A DNA stretch of 64,000 nt from Echinicola shivajiensis (lineage in GTDB: Bacteria > Bacteroidota > Bacteroidia > Cytophagales > Cyclobacteriaceae), in the NCBI RefSeq assembly GCF_018642165.1, contig NZ_JAHHZM010000005.1, forward strand, positions 186,001 to 250,000, written 5' to 3'. Numbering within the stretch: position 1 is the first letter of the stretch; each line of letters begins with the position of its first letter. The position numbers and the translations under genes were made by a program. Under the pieces are notes generated by a model that saw only the letters and a program-made list of their open reading frames with translations, was not told the origin of the DNA and made no database searches. Below, one piece after another: positions 36,954 through 45,272 of the stretch.

Positions 36954-38249
36954 ATGAAACGGAGGGAGAATTTACAGAGGGCCCTTAAGGGCGCCTTGTG
37001 TTTTATAATACATGTTTTAGTCACTACCAATGGGGTACAAGGGCAATCCAAACATGGAGATGAGACTGTTTTTAAGAGTTATTCGGGATTGGTAATGGCT
37101 GGATATCAGGGGTGGTTCAAGGTGCCTGAAGATGGTGTAATGTATCCTGATGATGCCAAAATACGAATTGATATGTGGCCAGAGGTTTCTGAATATGAGG
37201 AAACTTATCCTACAGGATTGAGACATCATGACGGTAGTATCGCACGTTTTTTCAATTCCGCAGATAAAAGCACTACTGATCTTCACTTTAGATGGATGAA
37301 AGAATATGGGGTCGATGGTGTGTTTATGCAGCGTTTTTTTAATACCGCCAGAGAATCTTCCAATGCGGAAATACCCAATACCATTCTGCAAAATGCGCTG
37401 GAAGCTGCTTCTGCTAATGAAAGGGCAATTGCTGTTATGTATGATCTTTCTGGATTGAGAGGATCAGGGGAAGATTGCTCTGCATTGATCGAAGATTGGA
37501 AGTTTTTGGTTGATTCCTTGAAGGTTACTTCTCAGAAAGGGAAGCAGACTTATCTTTTTCATAATGGAAAACCCTTGGTAGCTATTTGGGGCTTGGGTTT
37601 TCCTGACAGGCCTTACGGTATCCGAAATATTGGTATCGCACGATTTATTGATTTTTTAAAGAATGATCCTGAATATGGTGGGTGTAGCATCATGCTTGGA
37701 GTACCTACATTTTGGAGAACCCTCGAGGCAGACTGTATTTCCGATCCCTATCTTCATGAGCTCATCAAGAAAGTGGATATTGTCCTACCATGGATGGTAC
37801 AGCGGTTCTCTCCATTGCTCCATAATGATATGGATCGATATAGGGACCTGATATTGGGTGATTTGAACTGGTGTGAGAAATATGGAATTGATTATGTACC
37901 TAGTGTGTATCCTGGGTTTAGCTGGCACAATCTAAGCCGATTTGAATTTCCTAATGATATCAAACCTGTTGGGTCCATACCTAGACAAGGGGGGAAGTTT
38001 TATTGGCAACAAATTTCTACCGTACTCAATGCAGGTGTCGGAATGTTGTATGTGGCTATGTTTGATGAAGTAAATGAAGGAACGGCCATTTTTAAAGTGT
38101 CTGATAATCCTCCAGTTGGAAAGGTTTCCAAATTTGTTGATTTAGATGGACGACCCTCAGACCATTATTTGTTTTTGACAGGTGAGGCAGCCAAAATACT
38201 GAGGGGTGAAAGGGAACTGGATTTCCAAATGCCATTAAAAAATCCTTAA
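36954..38249 (+). CDS. GH71/99-like glycoside hydrolase, second copy
   Basis: A 431-residue paralogue of the enzyme at 34292. Shared blocks are GLVMAGYQGWF, IDMWPEVSEYEE, DLHFRWMKEYGVDGVFMQRFF, NGKPLVAIWGLGF, IMLGVPTFWRTLE, YPGFSWHN and MFDEVNEGTAIFK. It has a Sec signal peptide (ending GVQGQ) without a lipobox, so it is likely periplasmic while the first copy is lipid-anchored. The start is two bases after the beta-helix gene. Two compartment-specific members suggest surface cleavage followed by periplasmic trimming. Confidence 0.8.
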   Translation: MKRRENLQRALKGALCFIIHVLVTTNGVQGQSKHGDETVFKSYSGLVMAGYQGWFKVPEDGVMYPDDAKIRIDMWPEVSEYEETYPTGLRHHDGSIARFFNSADKSTTDLHFRWMKEYGVDGVFMQRFFNTARESSNAEIPNTILQNALEAASANERAIAVMYDLSGLRGSGEDCSALIEDWKFLVDSLKVTSQKGKQTYLFHNGKPLVAIWGLGFPDRPYGIRNIGIARFIDFLKNDPEYGGCSIMLGVPTFWRTLEADCISDPYLHELIKKVDIVLPWMVQRFSPLLHNDMDRYRDLILGDLNWCEKYGIDYVPSVYPGFSWHNLSRFEFPNDIKPVGSIPRQGGKFYWQQISTVLNAGVGMLYVAMFDEVNEGTAIFKVSDNPPVGKVSKFVDLDGRPSDHYLFLTGEAAKILRGERELDFQMPLKNP

Positions 38250-38270
38250 ATGATAGAAATCAAAATAATA

Positions 38271-39218
38271 ATGAACCAATTGTCTAAAAAATTATATGTG
38301 TTGATAACATTGTTGTCGACTTTTCCTGCATGGCTGCATGGGCAAGGCAAAAACCCTTTTATAACAGAAATATATACTGCGGATCCTTCTGCACATGTAT
38401 GGGAAGATGGGCGTTTGTATGTCTATGCCAGTCATGATATTGCTCCTCCAAGAGGTTGTGATCTGATGGATCAATACCATGTCTTTTCTACTGATGATAT
38501 GATAAACTGGGTGGACCATGGAGAAATTCTAAGTTCAAAGGATGTAAGTTGGGGAAGAAGTGAAGGAGGTTTTATGTGGGCCCCTGATTGTGCATTTAAA
38601 GATGGAACTTATTATTTCTATTTCCCACATCCCAGTGGTGATGATTGGAATAATACATGGAAGATAGGGGTGGCAACAAGCAGTGAGCCAGCAAATGGGT
38701 TTGAGGTCCAAGGGTATATTGAAGGATTGGATTCAATGATTGATCCCAGTGTCTTTATCGATGATGATGGACAAGCCTATTTTTACTATGGGGGTGGTGG
38801 CGTCTGTAAAGGAGGAAAGATGAAAGAGAATATGATGGAAATAGAAGGGGAAATGTTAAACATGGAAGGGTTGGTGGATTTTCATGAGGCTACTTGGGTG
38901 CATAAAAAAGATGGCGTGTACTACTTGTCCTATTCTGATAATCATGATGATGGAGAACTACATAACCGAATGAGGTATGCTACGAGTAATAGTCCGCTGG
39001 GGCCTTGGGAGCACCAAGGTGTATATATGGAGCCAACAGATAGTTATACCAACCATGGATCTATTGTGGAATTTAAAGGGCAGTGGTATGCTTTTTACCA
39101 TAATAGCTCCTTATCTGACCATGACTGGTTAAGGTCTATCTGTGTAGATAAACTTTACTATGGAAAAAATAAAAGGATCAGGATGGTAGAACAGACTGAG
39201 GGGATAGTATTTGAATAA
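38271..39218 (+). CDS. GH43 family glycosidase
   Basis: A chain of 315 residues from the ATG at 38271, which directly opens a signal peptide; an ATG at 38250 would add seven. It is a five-bladed propeller. The catalytic set is the general base Asp in TADPSAHVWEDGRLYVYASHD, the pKa-modulating Asp in MIDPSVFIDDDGQAYFYYGG and the acid Glu in FHEATWVHKKDGVYYLSYS. GH43 enzymes are mostly arabinofuranosidases or xylosidases. No accessory carbohydrate-binding module is present. Last gene of the PUL operon, followed by a terminator. Confidence 0.9.
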   Translation: MNQLSKKLYVLITLLSTFPAWLHGQGKNPFITEIYTADPSAHVWEDGRLYVYASHDIAPPRGCDLMDQYHVFSTDDMINWVDHGEILSSKDVSWGRSEGGFMWAPDCAFKDGTYYFYFPHPSGDDWNNTWKIGVATSSEPANGFEVQGYIEGLDSMIDPSVFIDDDGQAYFYYGGGGVCKGGKMKENMMEIEGEMLNMEGLVDFHEATWVHKKDGVYYLSYSDNHDDGELHNRMRYATSNSPLGPWEHQGVYMEPTDSYTNHGSIVEFKGQWYAFYHNSSLSDHDWLRSICVDKLYYGKNKRIRMVEQTEGIVFE

Positions 39219-39311
39219 ATTTCCTTATCAAGGATTTTTACCTTTCAAAATGTGGAAAAACAAACTGTTTGTCTGGGTAATTCCTTATTGTATTGGGTTT
39301 GTTAAAGTTTG

Positions 39312-39345
39312 AAAAGGCCAGCCTTAAATCGGCTGGTTTTTCTCC
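39312..39345 (+). terminator. Terminator closing the PUL operon
   Basis: Stem CCAGCC (39318-39323) with GGCTGG (39331-39336), loop TTAAATC, flanked by AAAAGG and TTTTTC. It lies 100 bases after GH43. It also argues that the next gene starts at 39369 rather than at the upstream frame start 39309. Confidence 0.8.
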
Positions 39346-39368
39346 TTCATTCCATTACACAACTTGTT

Positions 39369-39785
39369 ATGAAGAAATATAGAAATCATTTATGTATTAT
39401 TTTTGTTATTTCAATTTCCCTCCAAGGAATTGGACTTTGTCAAACTACGAACCATAAGGGTTATTACTTTGATAACGATGGTATTTCAAGGGAGGTATTG
39501 GATAATTATTTAAGCAAAGCAATTACCATGGCCTTTTTTCTGGTTCCATACCGTCCAGAAGGAAATAGGACCTATCCATATCATACTGACGATATTAGAA
39601 TGGTTATGGATATTGAAGCAAAATTCATTGGAAGGTCAATCTACAGATGGGGGGAGGAAAGTATTCTTAATGAGAAGGAATTCTGGAATACAGCCCGACA
39701 GATTATTGGGAGAAGCTCTTTGGGGGGAGGGATCGACCTCTTTAACGAGAGTGCCTGCCCTGCAGGCTGGTTGCTCGTTCACTGA
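39369..39785 (+). pseudogene. Truncated secreted protein (N-terminal fragment)
   Basis: From the ATG at 39369: a signal peptide ending GIGLCQ, then YYFDNDGISREVLDNYLSKAITMAFFL, DDIRMVMDIEAKFIGRSIYRWGEES and an ARQIIGR end. I recall proteins of Bacteroidota carbohydrate loci with a SREVL.NYL..AIT... and DDIRM...IGAKFIGRA.YRWGGE start; those continue for several hundred residues. Here the family-like sequence ends near 39715 and unrelated sequence runs to a stop. I read it as a 5' remnant cut by a rearrangement. The family recall is uncertain. Confidence 0.55.
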
Positions 39786-39916
39786 CTGTTTTCTTTATGC
39801 TCGTCCCTCCTATGGATGCTCCAATGCCTGTCCCATGCCGCGATAAGGATACGTTTACTTTTGGATAAAATCTTAGAGGATTTGATGCTTTTGGGCAGAG
39901 TAAAGTTTCTGTAAGC

Positions 39917-40189
39917 ATGTTAAATACCGAAAGAACCATTGAAAAATCCATTAAATCAAAGCCTAAGGGTACCATATTGTTTCCTGAGGATTTCAGGTAA
40001 TATGGATCAGGAGTAACTGTCCGTAAAGCCTTGAAAAGGCTGAAAGATAATGGTATGATAAGATCATTGGTACAATGTATTTACGTGCGCCCAAAAATTA
40101 ATTCACTTATCGGAGAGGTTCTACCCACTGCCCATGAGGTCACCCATGCAATAGCTAAGAGGGATAGAATCAGGATTATGTTGACGTGA
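39917..40189 (+). pseudogene. Broken DUF6088 (AbiEi-like antitoxin) gene
   Basis: A frame from the ATG at 39917 reads LNTERTIEKSIKSKPKGTI, LFPEDFR, then an in-frame TAA at 39995-39997. It then continues YGSGVTVRKALKRLKDNGMI, RSLVQCIYVRPK and HAIAKRDRIRI before stopping. This is the DUF6088 pattern (SI...PKG.iffpeDF...gS...vrkAL.RL...G.i.rl..GiY..P...AiakRD..ri), a winged-helix antitoxin relative of AbiEi. The internal stop and early end make it non-functional. No AbiEii-type toxin gene follows. Confidence 0.7.
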
Positions 40190-40247
40190 ACTTAGCCATT
40201 AAATGCATTTGGACTAAGTACACAGGTTCCCATGAAGTTGGTTTTAT

Positions 40248-41141
40248 TTACTTCAATTTACTATTAAAAGGATCATAAGACATCCAGTCTACCTCCAATT
40301 CATAAGGGTGCAAGGGTTTTTCAATAGATAGTGGATTCGTTTCAACTGGCCAATCGGCGGTATGCCAAAAATTCATTCGGTACTGCGTTCGGTTTTGTGG
40401 TATGCCCCTATTGGATCCCTGATAATCCCACAATATTACCTTTTTACCGCTGTCGGGATGAATGATCCACCATCTGATTCGATCTTCAAACCAATCAAAA
40501 CCGTAGGTGTAAAATGTAGATGAGGCATCAAATTTCGGTATGGCCATAATGGTTTCGGGCTGGTTTTGTTTACCGGTTAAAGGCTCACGTGTACCTGCAT
40601 GACCCTTTCTAAAAGTCGTTTCATAGATTATTCCTTTGGAAAGATTGATGGTTCTGCCAATTCGTTTTAATTCACCGGATTGTCCTCCTGTCCAAGTACC
40701 TATATAAATTACAGTAGGGTCAGCAAGGAGCCATTCAAAGTCTATTTCACTAAGTCCGGCCAAACTGTCTTTATGGTAGGTGAAATATCCTACGACTGCT
40801 CCGACATTCGGCTGAATATTTCTCACTTTTGGAACTTTTAACCGCGCTGAATAAGTACCAAAATGTGTAAAGTCTTTTGAGATAATTTCAGGTCCACGTC
40901 CAGCACCTGCCTTATCCTCTGGATTTATTTTAAAGGAAAGAATTTTAGTGCCCGGCTCTGATGGAGAGTTCACACCTACCTCATATTTGAAACTGGCTTT
41001 GGTGCCGGTAGAACCGTAACTAAAGTAATTAAAATCAGCATCCTCAAAATTCTCAACAAATGAACGATGGTAATTATCAGGTTGGGCAACTGCGAACATG
41101 GGAATGAAAAATAATATAGACCATAAAATGTGTAGATTCAT
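40248..41141 (-). CDS. GH16 family glycoside hydrolase
   Basis: A 297-residue secreted enzyme: signal peptide ending MFAVAQ, then a beta-jelly-roll. The catalytic motif E-x-D-x-x-E is present in LSEIDFEWL (nucleophile Glu, assisting Asp, acid/base Glu lies at FEW). Other GH16 landmarks are FGTYSARLKVP, YTYGFDWFEDRIRWWI and PYELEVDWMSYDP. GH16 enzymes cleave beta-1,3/1,4-glucans or galactans. It is convergent with the PUL operon and was probably recruited to the same locus. No carbohydrate-binding module is visible. Confidence 0.9.
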   Translation of the reverse strand: MNLHILWSILFFIPMFAVAQPDNYHRSFVENFEDADFNYFSYGSTGTKASFKYEVGVNSPSEPGTKILSFKINPEDKAGAGRGPEIISKDFTHFGTYSARLKVPKVRNIQPNVGAVVGYFTYHKDSLAGLSEIDFEWLLADPTVIYIGTWTGGQSGELKRIGRTINLSKGIIYETTFRKGHAGTREPLTGKQNQPETIMAIPKFDASSTFYTYGFDWFEDRIRWWIIHPDSGKKVILWDYQGSNRGIPQNRTQYRMNFWHTADWPVETNPLSIEKPLHPYELEVDWMSYDPFNSKLK

Positions 41142-41448
41142 AGTTACAGCTATTTGATTTCAGTAATCAATATACAAAAAGAAGGGTAGGTTTGTTAAGG
41201 CCAGTTTGACGAATATGTGTTCTTTTCATCCTTTTTACAGGAAGGGGCAAAGAGAAGTTTGACATGTTAATACCCTTGGGATAAGCAAAGGATTAACTGT
41301 TTTTCAGCTTGGGTATTTTTGCTGTTTGATGCCTTCCGAAATTTAATGAGCTTAAAACCCAAATGAATCCATTATATTGGTAAGGTAAGCTTAAATGAAA
41401 TAATGAGTTGAGGTTTGTAATATTACAGGATATTGATGAGGAGAGTAT
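41142..41448. other. Non-coding region between GH16 and DUF1304
   Basis: A 307-base divergent intergenic region. No gene, hairpin or consensus promoter stands out. Confidence 0.3.
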
Positions 41449-41814
41449 ATGATAATAATTAGCAAAATACTAATAGCCTTGGTTGCCATTGAGCATTTAT
41501 ATATTTTATATATTGAAATGTTTGCATGGGAAACTAAAGGAAAAGCTACTTTTAGATCCATTCCACCAGAATTATTTAAACCAACCAAAATATTAGCTGC
41601 CAATCAAGGCCTTTACAATGGTTTTTTGTCAGCTGGATTAGTTTGGGCATTGCTTATCGAAAATGGTTTGTGGGCAAAAAATATTGCTTTATTTTTTCTT
41701 AGCTGCGTAATTATCGCTGCCATTTATGGGGCAGCTACAGCTAGTAAAAGTATATTTTTTAAGCAAGGTTTGCCTGCCATTATTGCCTTGATTTTTGTCT
41801 TATTAACTCCATAA
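41449..41814 (+). CDS. DUF1304 family membrane protein
   Basis: A 121-residue protein with four hydrophobic helices (~3-22, 58-80, 84-100, 103-119). The family signature is visible: ALVAIEHLYILYIEMFAW near the start, AANQGLYNGFLSAGLVW in the middle and YGAATASKSIFFKQGLPA at the end. DUF1304 members are small integral membrane proteins of unknown role. No operon partner is evident. Confidence 0.85.
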   Translation: MIIISKILIALVAIEHLYILYIEMFAWETKGKATFRSIPPELFKPTKILAANQGLYNGFLSAGLVWALLIENGLWAKNIALFFLSCVIIAAIYGAATASKSIFFKQGLPAIIALIFVLLTP

Positions 41815-42364
41815 ATGAGCTAAAGAAATTGTTGATCTGAAGGCAGGTGTCCCTAATACATCTCCGCTCAGGGCAGACTAGAATCCACTCGGAATTGTTA
41901 GGACCAAGGATTAACCGAAAAACGTTAGCTTTAATGCTGAAACCGATGGTTACACTAAGGGATGTATACAATCTTTAATTGAATGAAAGAGGTCTTAGAA
42001 CAAGTATTGATATCCTATGGTGAGTTGTCGAAAGACGATATAAACAGGGGGCGAGACTTTTATACCCCGGCTGGGTGAATGGATGAAGTTTGACACTTTA
42101 CCCTTTTATTTTGAGGATTTGTAATTCCCATTTTGGTGAACGAATTATAATCTTCGGACCTGGCTGTACTAAAAGGGAGAAGTCATGGGAATGTCTTGGA
42201 GATGTCCGGTTTTATTTGGTGGTATTTCGAAAAGGTTTATTTCAACGTGAACAGGAAGTAACTAGATTATCAATATTTTCAAAGTATTCCAATTTTTTTT
42301 AAATTAAATAGTATCCTTTTTGAGCTCTTGGCGTCTACCTTATGAAACAAAAATTAAGAAGATT
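41815..42364. other. Patchy non-coding region with possible gene relics
   Basis: No intact gene. A 31-codon frame at 41983-42078 (MKEVLEQVLISYGELSKDDI...) resembles the first helix of Crp/Fnr-type regulators of Bacteroidota and then stops, so it may be a relic. The rest is AT-rich with stops in all frames. Confidence 0.3.
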
Positions 42365-42484
42365 ATGGATACTTGTAAATGCACCAATTGCGATTGCCAA
42401 AAATGTAACTGTGTCAATTGTTTGGAGAGCAATTGCCCTTGTGAAAAATGCGATTGTCAAAAATGTAGTTGTTGTCAATCCTAA
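42365..42484 (+). CDS. Metallothionein-like Cys-rich peptide (39 aa)
   Basis: A 39-residue peptide with 14 cysteines at positions 4, 6, 9, 11, 14, 16, 19, 24, 26, 29, 31, 34, 36 and 37. They are arranged as C-x-C and C-x-x-C, and the unit CDCQKC occurs twice (9-14 and 29-34). There are no aromatic residues, and Asp, Asn, Lys and Gln fill the rest. This is the composition of a metallothionein, which would bind Zn, Cd or Cu(I) clusters in the cytoplasm; it matches no bacterial SmtA-type sequence that I know. The gene lies 38 bases before a SigZ-like sigma factor whose own C-terminus is Cys-rich, so the two are likely co-transcribed. Confidence 0.7.
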   Translation: MDTCKCTNCDCQKCNCVNCLESNCPCEKCDCQKCSCCQS

Positions 42485-42522
42485 GTGATAAGGCCTTTGG
42501 CTTTGTCTTAACTTATTTTACC

Positions 42523-43053
42523 ATGGAAAAAACATCCCGTGCAATAGTTGATAGATTTGGCGAGCAACTCTATTTTTTTATCCTGAAAAAGGTAAAGAAC
42601 AAGGATATCGCCAATGACATTTTCCAGAATACCATTTTAAAAATCCATGCCCATATTGATCAGGTAAAAGAGCCTGTGAAGATCAAGTCCTGGATTTTTC
42701 AAATTGCAAGAAATGGGACTATGGACCATTTTAGGGAACGTACATTTCTATCGGAAGAATATATGATGAACCTTTCAATTCCCCAAAGTCCATCCAATAA
42801 ATTCTGCTGTTTTGACAGGTTTATAGAAGAACTGCCTGAAAATTATAGGGTATGCATAGAAAAGGTGTACTTGGACGGGATGAAACAACAAGAGGCAGCG
42901 GTTCGCTTAGGGATATCCCTGGCCAATTTGAAAGCCAGGGTCAGAAGGGCGAAAGGTATTATAAAGCAGCGGTTCAGGGAATGTTGTAAATACAGTTTGG
43001 ACGAGAGAGGGATGTTGGTCGGAGAACCTGACTGTTCCTATTGTGCAGATTAA
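42523..43053 (+). CDS. sigZ: SigZ-like ECF sigma factor with Cys-rich tail
   Basis: From the ATG at 42523: 176 residues. Sigma region 2 is residues ~5-70 (GEQLYFFILKKVKNKDIANDIFQNTILKIH, SWIFQIARNGTMDHFR). Region 4 is ~105-155 (LPENYRVCIEKVYLDGMKQQEAAVRLGISLANLKARVRRAK). The tail ECCKYSLDERGMLVGEPDCSYC is like SigZ proteins, which end in a CC and a final C..C. A metal- or redox-responsive tail is an inference. No anti-sigma gene is adjacent. A hairpin terminator follows at 43106. A longer frame from 42469 would overlap the metallothionein-like gene and is less likely. Confidence 0.8.
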   Translation: MEKTSRAIVDRFGEQLYFFILKKVKNKDIANDIFQNTILKIHAHIDQVKEPVKIKSWIFQIARNGTMDHFRERTFLSEEYMMNLSIPQSPSNKFCCFDRFIEELPENYRVCIEKVYLDGMKQQEAAVRLGISLANLKARVRRAKGIIKQRFRECCKYSLDERGMLVGEPDCSYCAD

Positions 43054-43105
43054 AAAGAAATGGACAAAATGATGCTACTTTGATTCCATGAGCATTGAAA
43101 AAAAC

Positions 43106-43134
43106 GGGGCTGTCAATTGCACAATGACAGCCCC
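43106..43134 (+). terminator. Hairpin after the sigma gene
   Basis: A 9-bp perfect stem GGGGCTGTC (43106-43114) with GACAGCCCC (43126-43134), and further ATTG/CAAT pairing inside. It is followed by ATTGTTC rather than a long T-run. The GGGGCTGTC end is shared with the MITE-like element at 61105-61232. Confidence 0.55.
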
Positions 43135-43680
43135 ATTGTTCATATAATCAATTCCCTTATTATAGACCGAGCTTAATGCCTCCATTGATCCCCGACTAGG
43201 TAAAGAAAGTTTCTTCACCCTAATATCATGGGTATTTGTAATACCCATTTCCGGATTTTATAGTTGCAGCTAGGTTATTAGAATATAGAATATTTCCAAG
43301 AAATAATTTACCAGTAGGCAGGGTGCCCTCTAGGTATATGATAGAAAGGTATTAGGGGGAAGGAAAACCGCAGGAGGGGTTATAGTCAGGAGTATTGCGT
43401 CTTGAGATGGAAGGATATGAAACACAGAGGGCGCGGAGTTCTCTAAGAAAGCAAATAGGAATGGGGTAATATTGACTTTTGAAGATGAGGATTGCGCTGG
43501 AAGATGGATGAAAGTGGCTGAGCCGGAGACTCAACTACAGGCGGTCCTGCAGCTAAGCTGGCAGGACAACAGGCTCGCAATGAATTGTGGGGGTATTTTA
43601 TATGCTTTGGGGATTGTTTAGTTTTAAAAGAGATAGATGTGCAATGTTAATAGGCTCGTTAACTGCCATTTGAAATAAAA
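43135..43680. other. Non-coding region with GC-richer hairpin
   Basis: No supported gene in 545 bases. Around 43420-43570 the composition is more GC-rich than its surroundings. A stem-loop of arms GTCCTGC (43544-43550) and GCAGGAC (43561-43567) with inner AGCT repeats stands out and may be a REP-like unit. Confidence 0.35.
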
Positions 43681-44061
43681 ATGAAAGAACAATTCAAGAG
43701 AGAGTTTTTACCTAAAGAAATCTTGCTCAAATTGGCCAGTGATTTTGGTGCTGAACAATTTGAACAAAAAATAAATTTAATCAAGGATTATACACTCACC
43801 ATTAAATCATCTTTTGACAGTCGGGTCTTTAAAACCAGATATAACAATGAAATCGGATTTGTTTATTGGCAGGCTGAACAATATGAATCAGCAATTAAAT
43901 TTTTTAGAAGGGCTATTAAAAACAAGCTTGTCAATGTGTTTGTACCCATCATTGATACTACTTTATTGGTTGTAAAATCCCTAGAGCGGTTTAAGAGATG
44001 TTCTATGCTGTCCCCCAAAAAAGAAACAACTGATTACTCAAAGAGCAAAGACGGGAAATAA
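43681..44061 (+). CDS. Hypothetical protein with one TPR-like repeat
   Basis: A 126-residue soluble protein. The central helix pair EIGFVYWQAEQYESAIKFFRRAIKN fits one tetratricopeptide repeat. The rest is basic and helical, ending in a Lys/Ser-rich tail. There is no signal peptide. No family is recognised and it could be a remnant of a longer TPR protein. Confidence 0.5.
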   Translation: MKEQFKREFLPKEILLKLASDFGAEQFEQKINLIKDYTLTIKSSFDSRVFKTRYNNEIGFVYWQAEQYESAIKFFRRAIKNKLVNVFVPIIDTTLLVVKSLERFKRCSMLSPKKETTDYSKSKDGK

Positions 44062-44422
44062 CTGTCCACTTTTGCATTGTTTTTTTATGAACTGTATGAA
44101 TGATTACTTTAAACCATTAGGATTTGTATTTCTGTATATTTTAAATCAATTCACACCTTGTTTGTCCAATGCTCGTTGGTATCCCTTAAGTATTTTGAGT
44201 CCCGTTTTATTGTTTGCGATGACATGATTTGGGGCATTCAGATAAATATCCTTTGTATCTACTCAATAATGGCCAATAAAATTGTATAGTTGAATTTGGG
44301 AAATGTGAATTTTTACTCTGAGGATCATAAAAATGTGATGTTTTAGAATAATCAGGGAAGTCAAGTCGTGATTATATTCCCCCAAATTTAAGTGGCTTAA
44401 ATATTGATTTTTTTAAATAAAC
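44062..44422. other. Non-coding region upstream of the ArsR operon
   Basis: About 360 bases without gene or repeat that I can support; the arsR-type promoter/operator follows immediately. Confidence 0.3.
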
Positions 44423-44453
44423 TTGCGCAACTAAATAGTTGCGCATATATTAG
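44423..44453 (+). promoter_or_regulatory. Promoter of the ArsR-type operon with overlapping operator
   Basis: TTG (44423-44425) and TATATTAG (44446-44453), 20 bases apart, approximate the Bacteroidota -33/-7 boxes. The perfect palindrome at 44424-44445 (arms TGCGCAACTA and TAGTTGCGCA, 2-base centre) fills the spacer. Repressor binding there would block the polymerase, fitting autoregulation by the ArsR-type protein. Confidence 0.65.
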
Positions 44454-44468
44454 CAGTTAAGTAACTGC
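44453..44468 (+). promoter_or_regulatory. Second operator-like palindrome
   Basis: Arms GCAGTTA (44453-44459) and TAACTGC (44462-44468) with a 2-base centre, three bases before the ATG of the ArsR-type gene. It has the same architecture as the first palindrome and shares the GCA...TA / TA...TGC outline. Confidence 0.6.
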
Positions 44469-44471
44469 ATA

Positions 44472-44795
44472 ATGAAACTTAGAAGAGACGTATTCCAGGC
44501 CATAGCTGACCCTACAAGAAGAGCAATCATTTCTTTGGTTGCTCTACAGGCATTAACTCCAAATGCCATTGCTGAAAACTTTGACTATTCAAGGCAAACC
44601 ATTTCTAAGCATATTCAAATTCTTGCTGAATGTGAGCTATTGGAACATGAACAGAAAGGGAGGGAAATATACTATCAGTTAAACCCTAGGGGGATGAAGC
44701 AAATAGCTGATTTTATCGAACCTTTTAGAAAAATGTGGGATGATCGTTTTAATAGTCTGGAGGCTGTAATGAAGAAACACCAATCAAAAAAATAG
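44472..44795 (+). CDS. ArsR-family winged-helix repressor
   Basis: A 107-residue protein: [62 protein letters not shown]. This is the ArsR/SmtB-like helix-turn-helix and wing. No Cys metal site is present, so it belongs to the metal-independent ArsR group that precedes SRPBCC genes. The same four-base-spaced operon holds an AHSA1-type protein and a DoxX-like protein. Probably autoregulated through the two palindromes upstream. Confidence 0.9.
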   Translation: MKLRRDVFQAIADPTRRAIISLVALQALTPNAIAENFDYSRQTISKHIQILAECELLEHEQKGREIYYQLNPRGMKQIADFIEPFRKMWDDRFNSLEAVMKKHQSKK

Positions 44796-44798
44796 TAG

Positions 44799-45266
44799 AT
44801 GATGGAACAAAAAACCAAAATTATAGCCCTGGAGGGCAAGCAAGAATTAACGATTACAAGAGAATTTGACCTTCCTGTTGATTTACTTTATAAAGCCTAT
44901 ACAGAAGCGGAGTTTGTAGCAGAGTGGATGGGTACTAAAGTCACAAAACTGGAAAATAACAATCATGGGAGTTACCAATTTGAAACTATTCATGATGGAA
45001 AAGTAGTGTTTAAAACCAATGGCACTATACATAAAGTTGTGCCCAATCTAGAAATAGTAAGAACCTTTGAAATGGAGAATATGTCCATTGGGGTACAATT
45101 GGAGTTCTTGAATTTTGAAAGCATTGGCAAGAACAAAAGTCAACTTACTATCCAAATCATCTACAAATCAGAGAAACATCGAGCAGAACAATTGAAAATG
45201 CCATTTGCCTATGGCTTAAATATGGCTCATGGCAGGCTCCAAGAAGTTTTATCCAAATTAAATTAA
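44799..45266 (+). CDS. SRPBCC (AHSA1-type) domain protein
   Basis: A 155-residue helix-grip protein: LTITREFDLPVDLLYKAYTEAEFVAEWMG opens the AHSA1-like SRPBCC fold, and MPFAYGLNMAHGRLQEVLSKL is its C-terminal long helix. These domains form hydrophobic ligand pockets; the ligand is unknown. Three bases follow the ArsR-type gene. The ArsR-SRPBCC pairing is a common conserved arrangement. Confidence 0.9.
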   Translation: MMEQKTKIIALEGKQELTITREFDLPVDLLYKAYTEAEFVAEWMGTKVTKLENNNHGSYQFETIHDGKVVFKTNGTIHKVVPNLEIVRTFEMENMSIGVQLEFLNFESIGKNKSQLTIQIIYKSEKHRAEQLKMPFAYGLNMAHGRLQEVLSKLN

Positions 45267-45272
45267 ACAGCA

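Noticed and set aside
39742-39975. 77-codon minus-strand frame across the broken genes
   Set aside because: Overlaps the DUF6088 relic on the other strand and has no domain of its own, although its C-terminal half may reflect a dispersed repeat.
41983-42078. 31-codon frame resembling the first helix of Crp/Fnr regulators
   Set aside because: Too short to support; kept only as a possible relic in the intergenic note.
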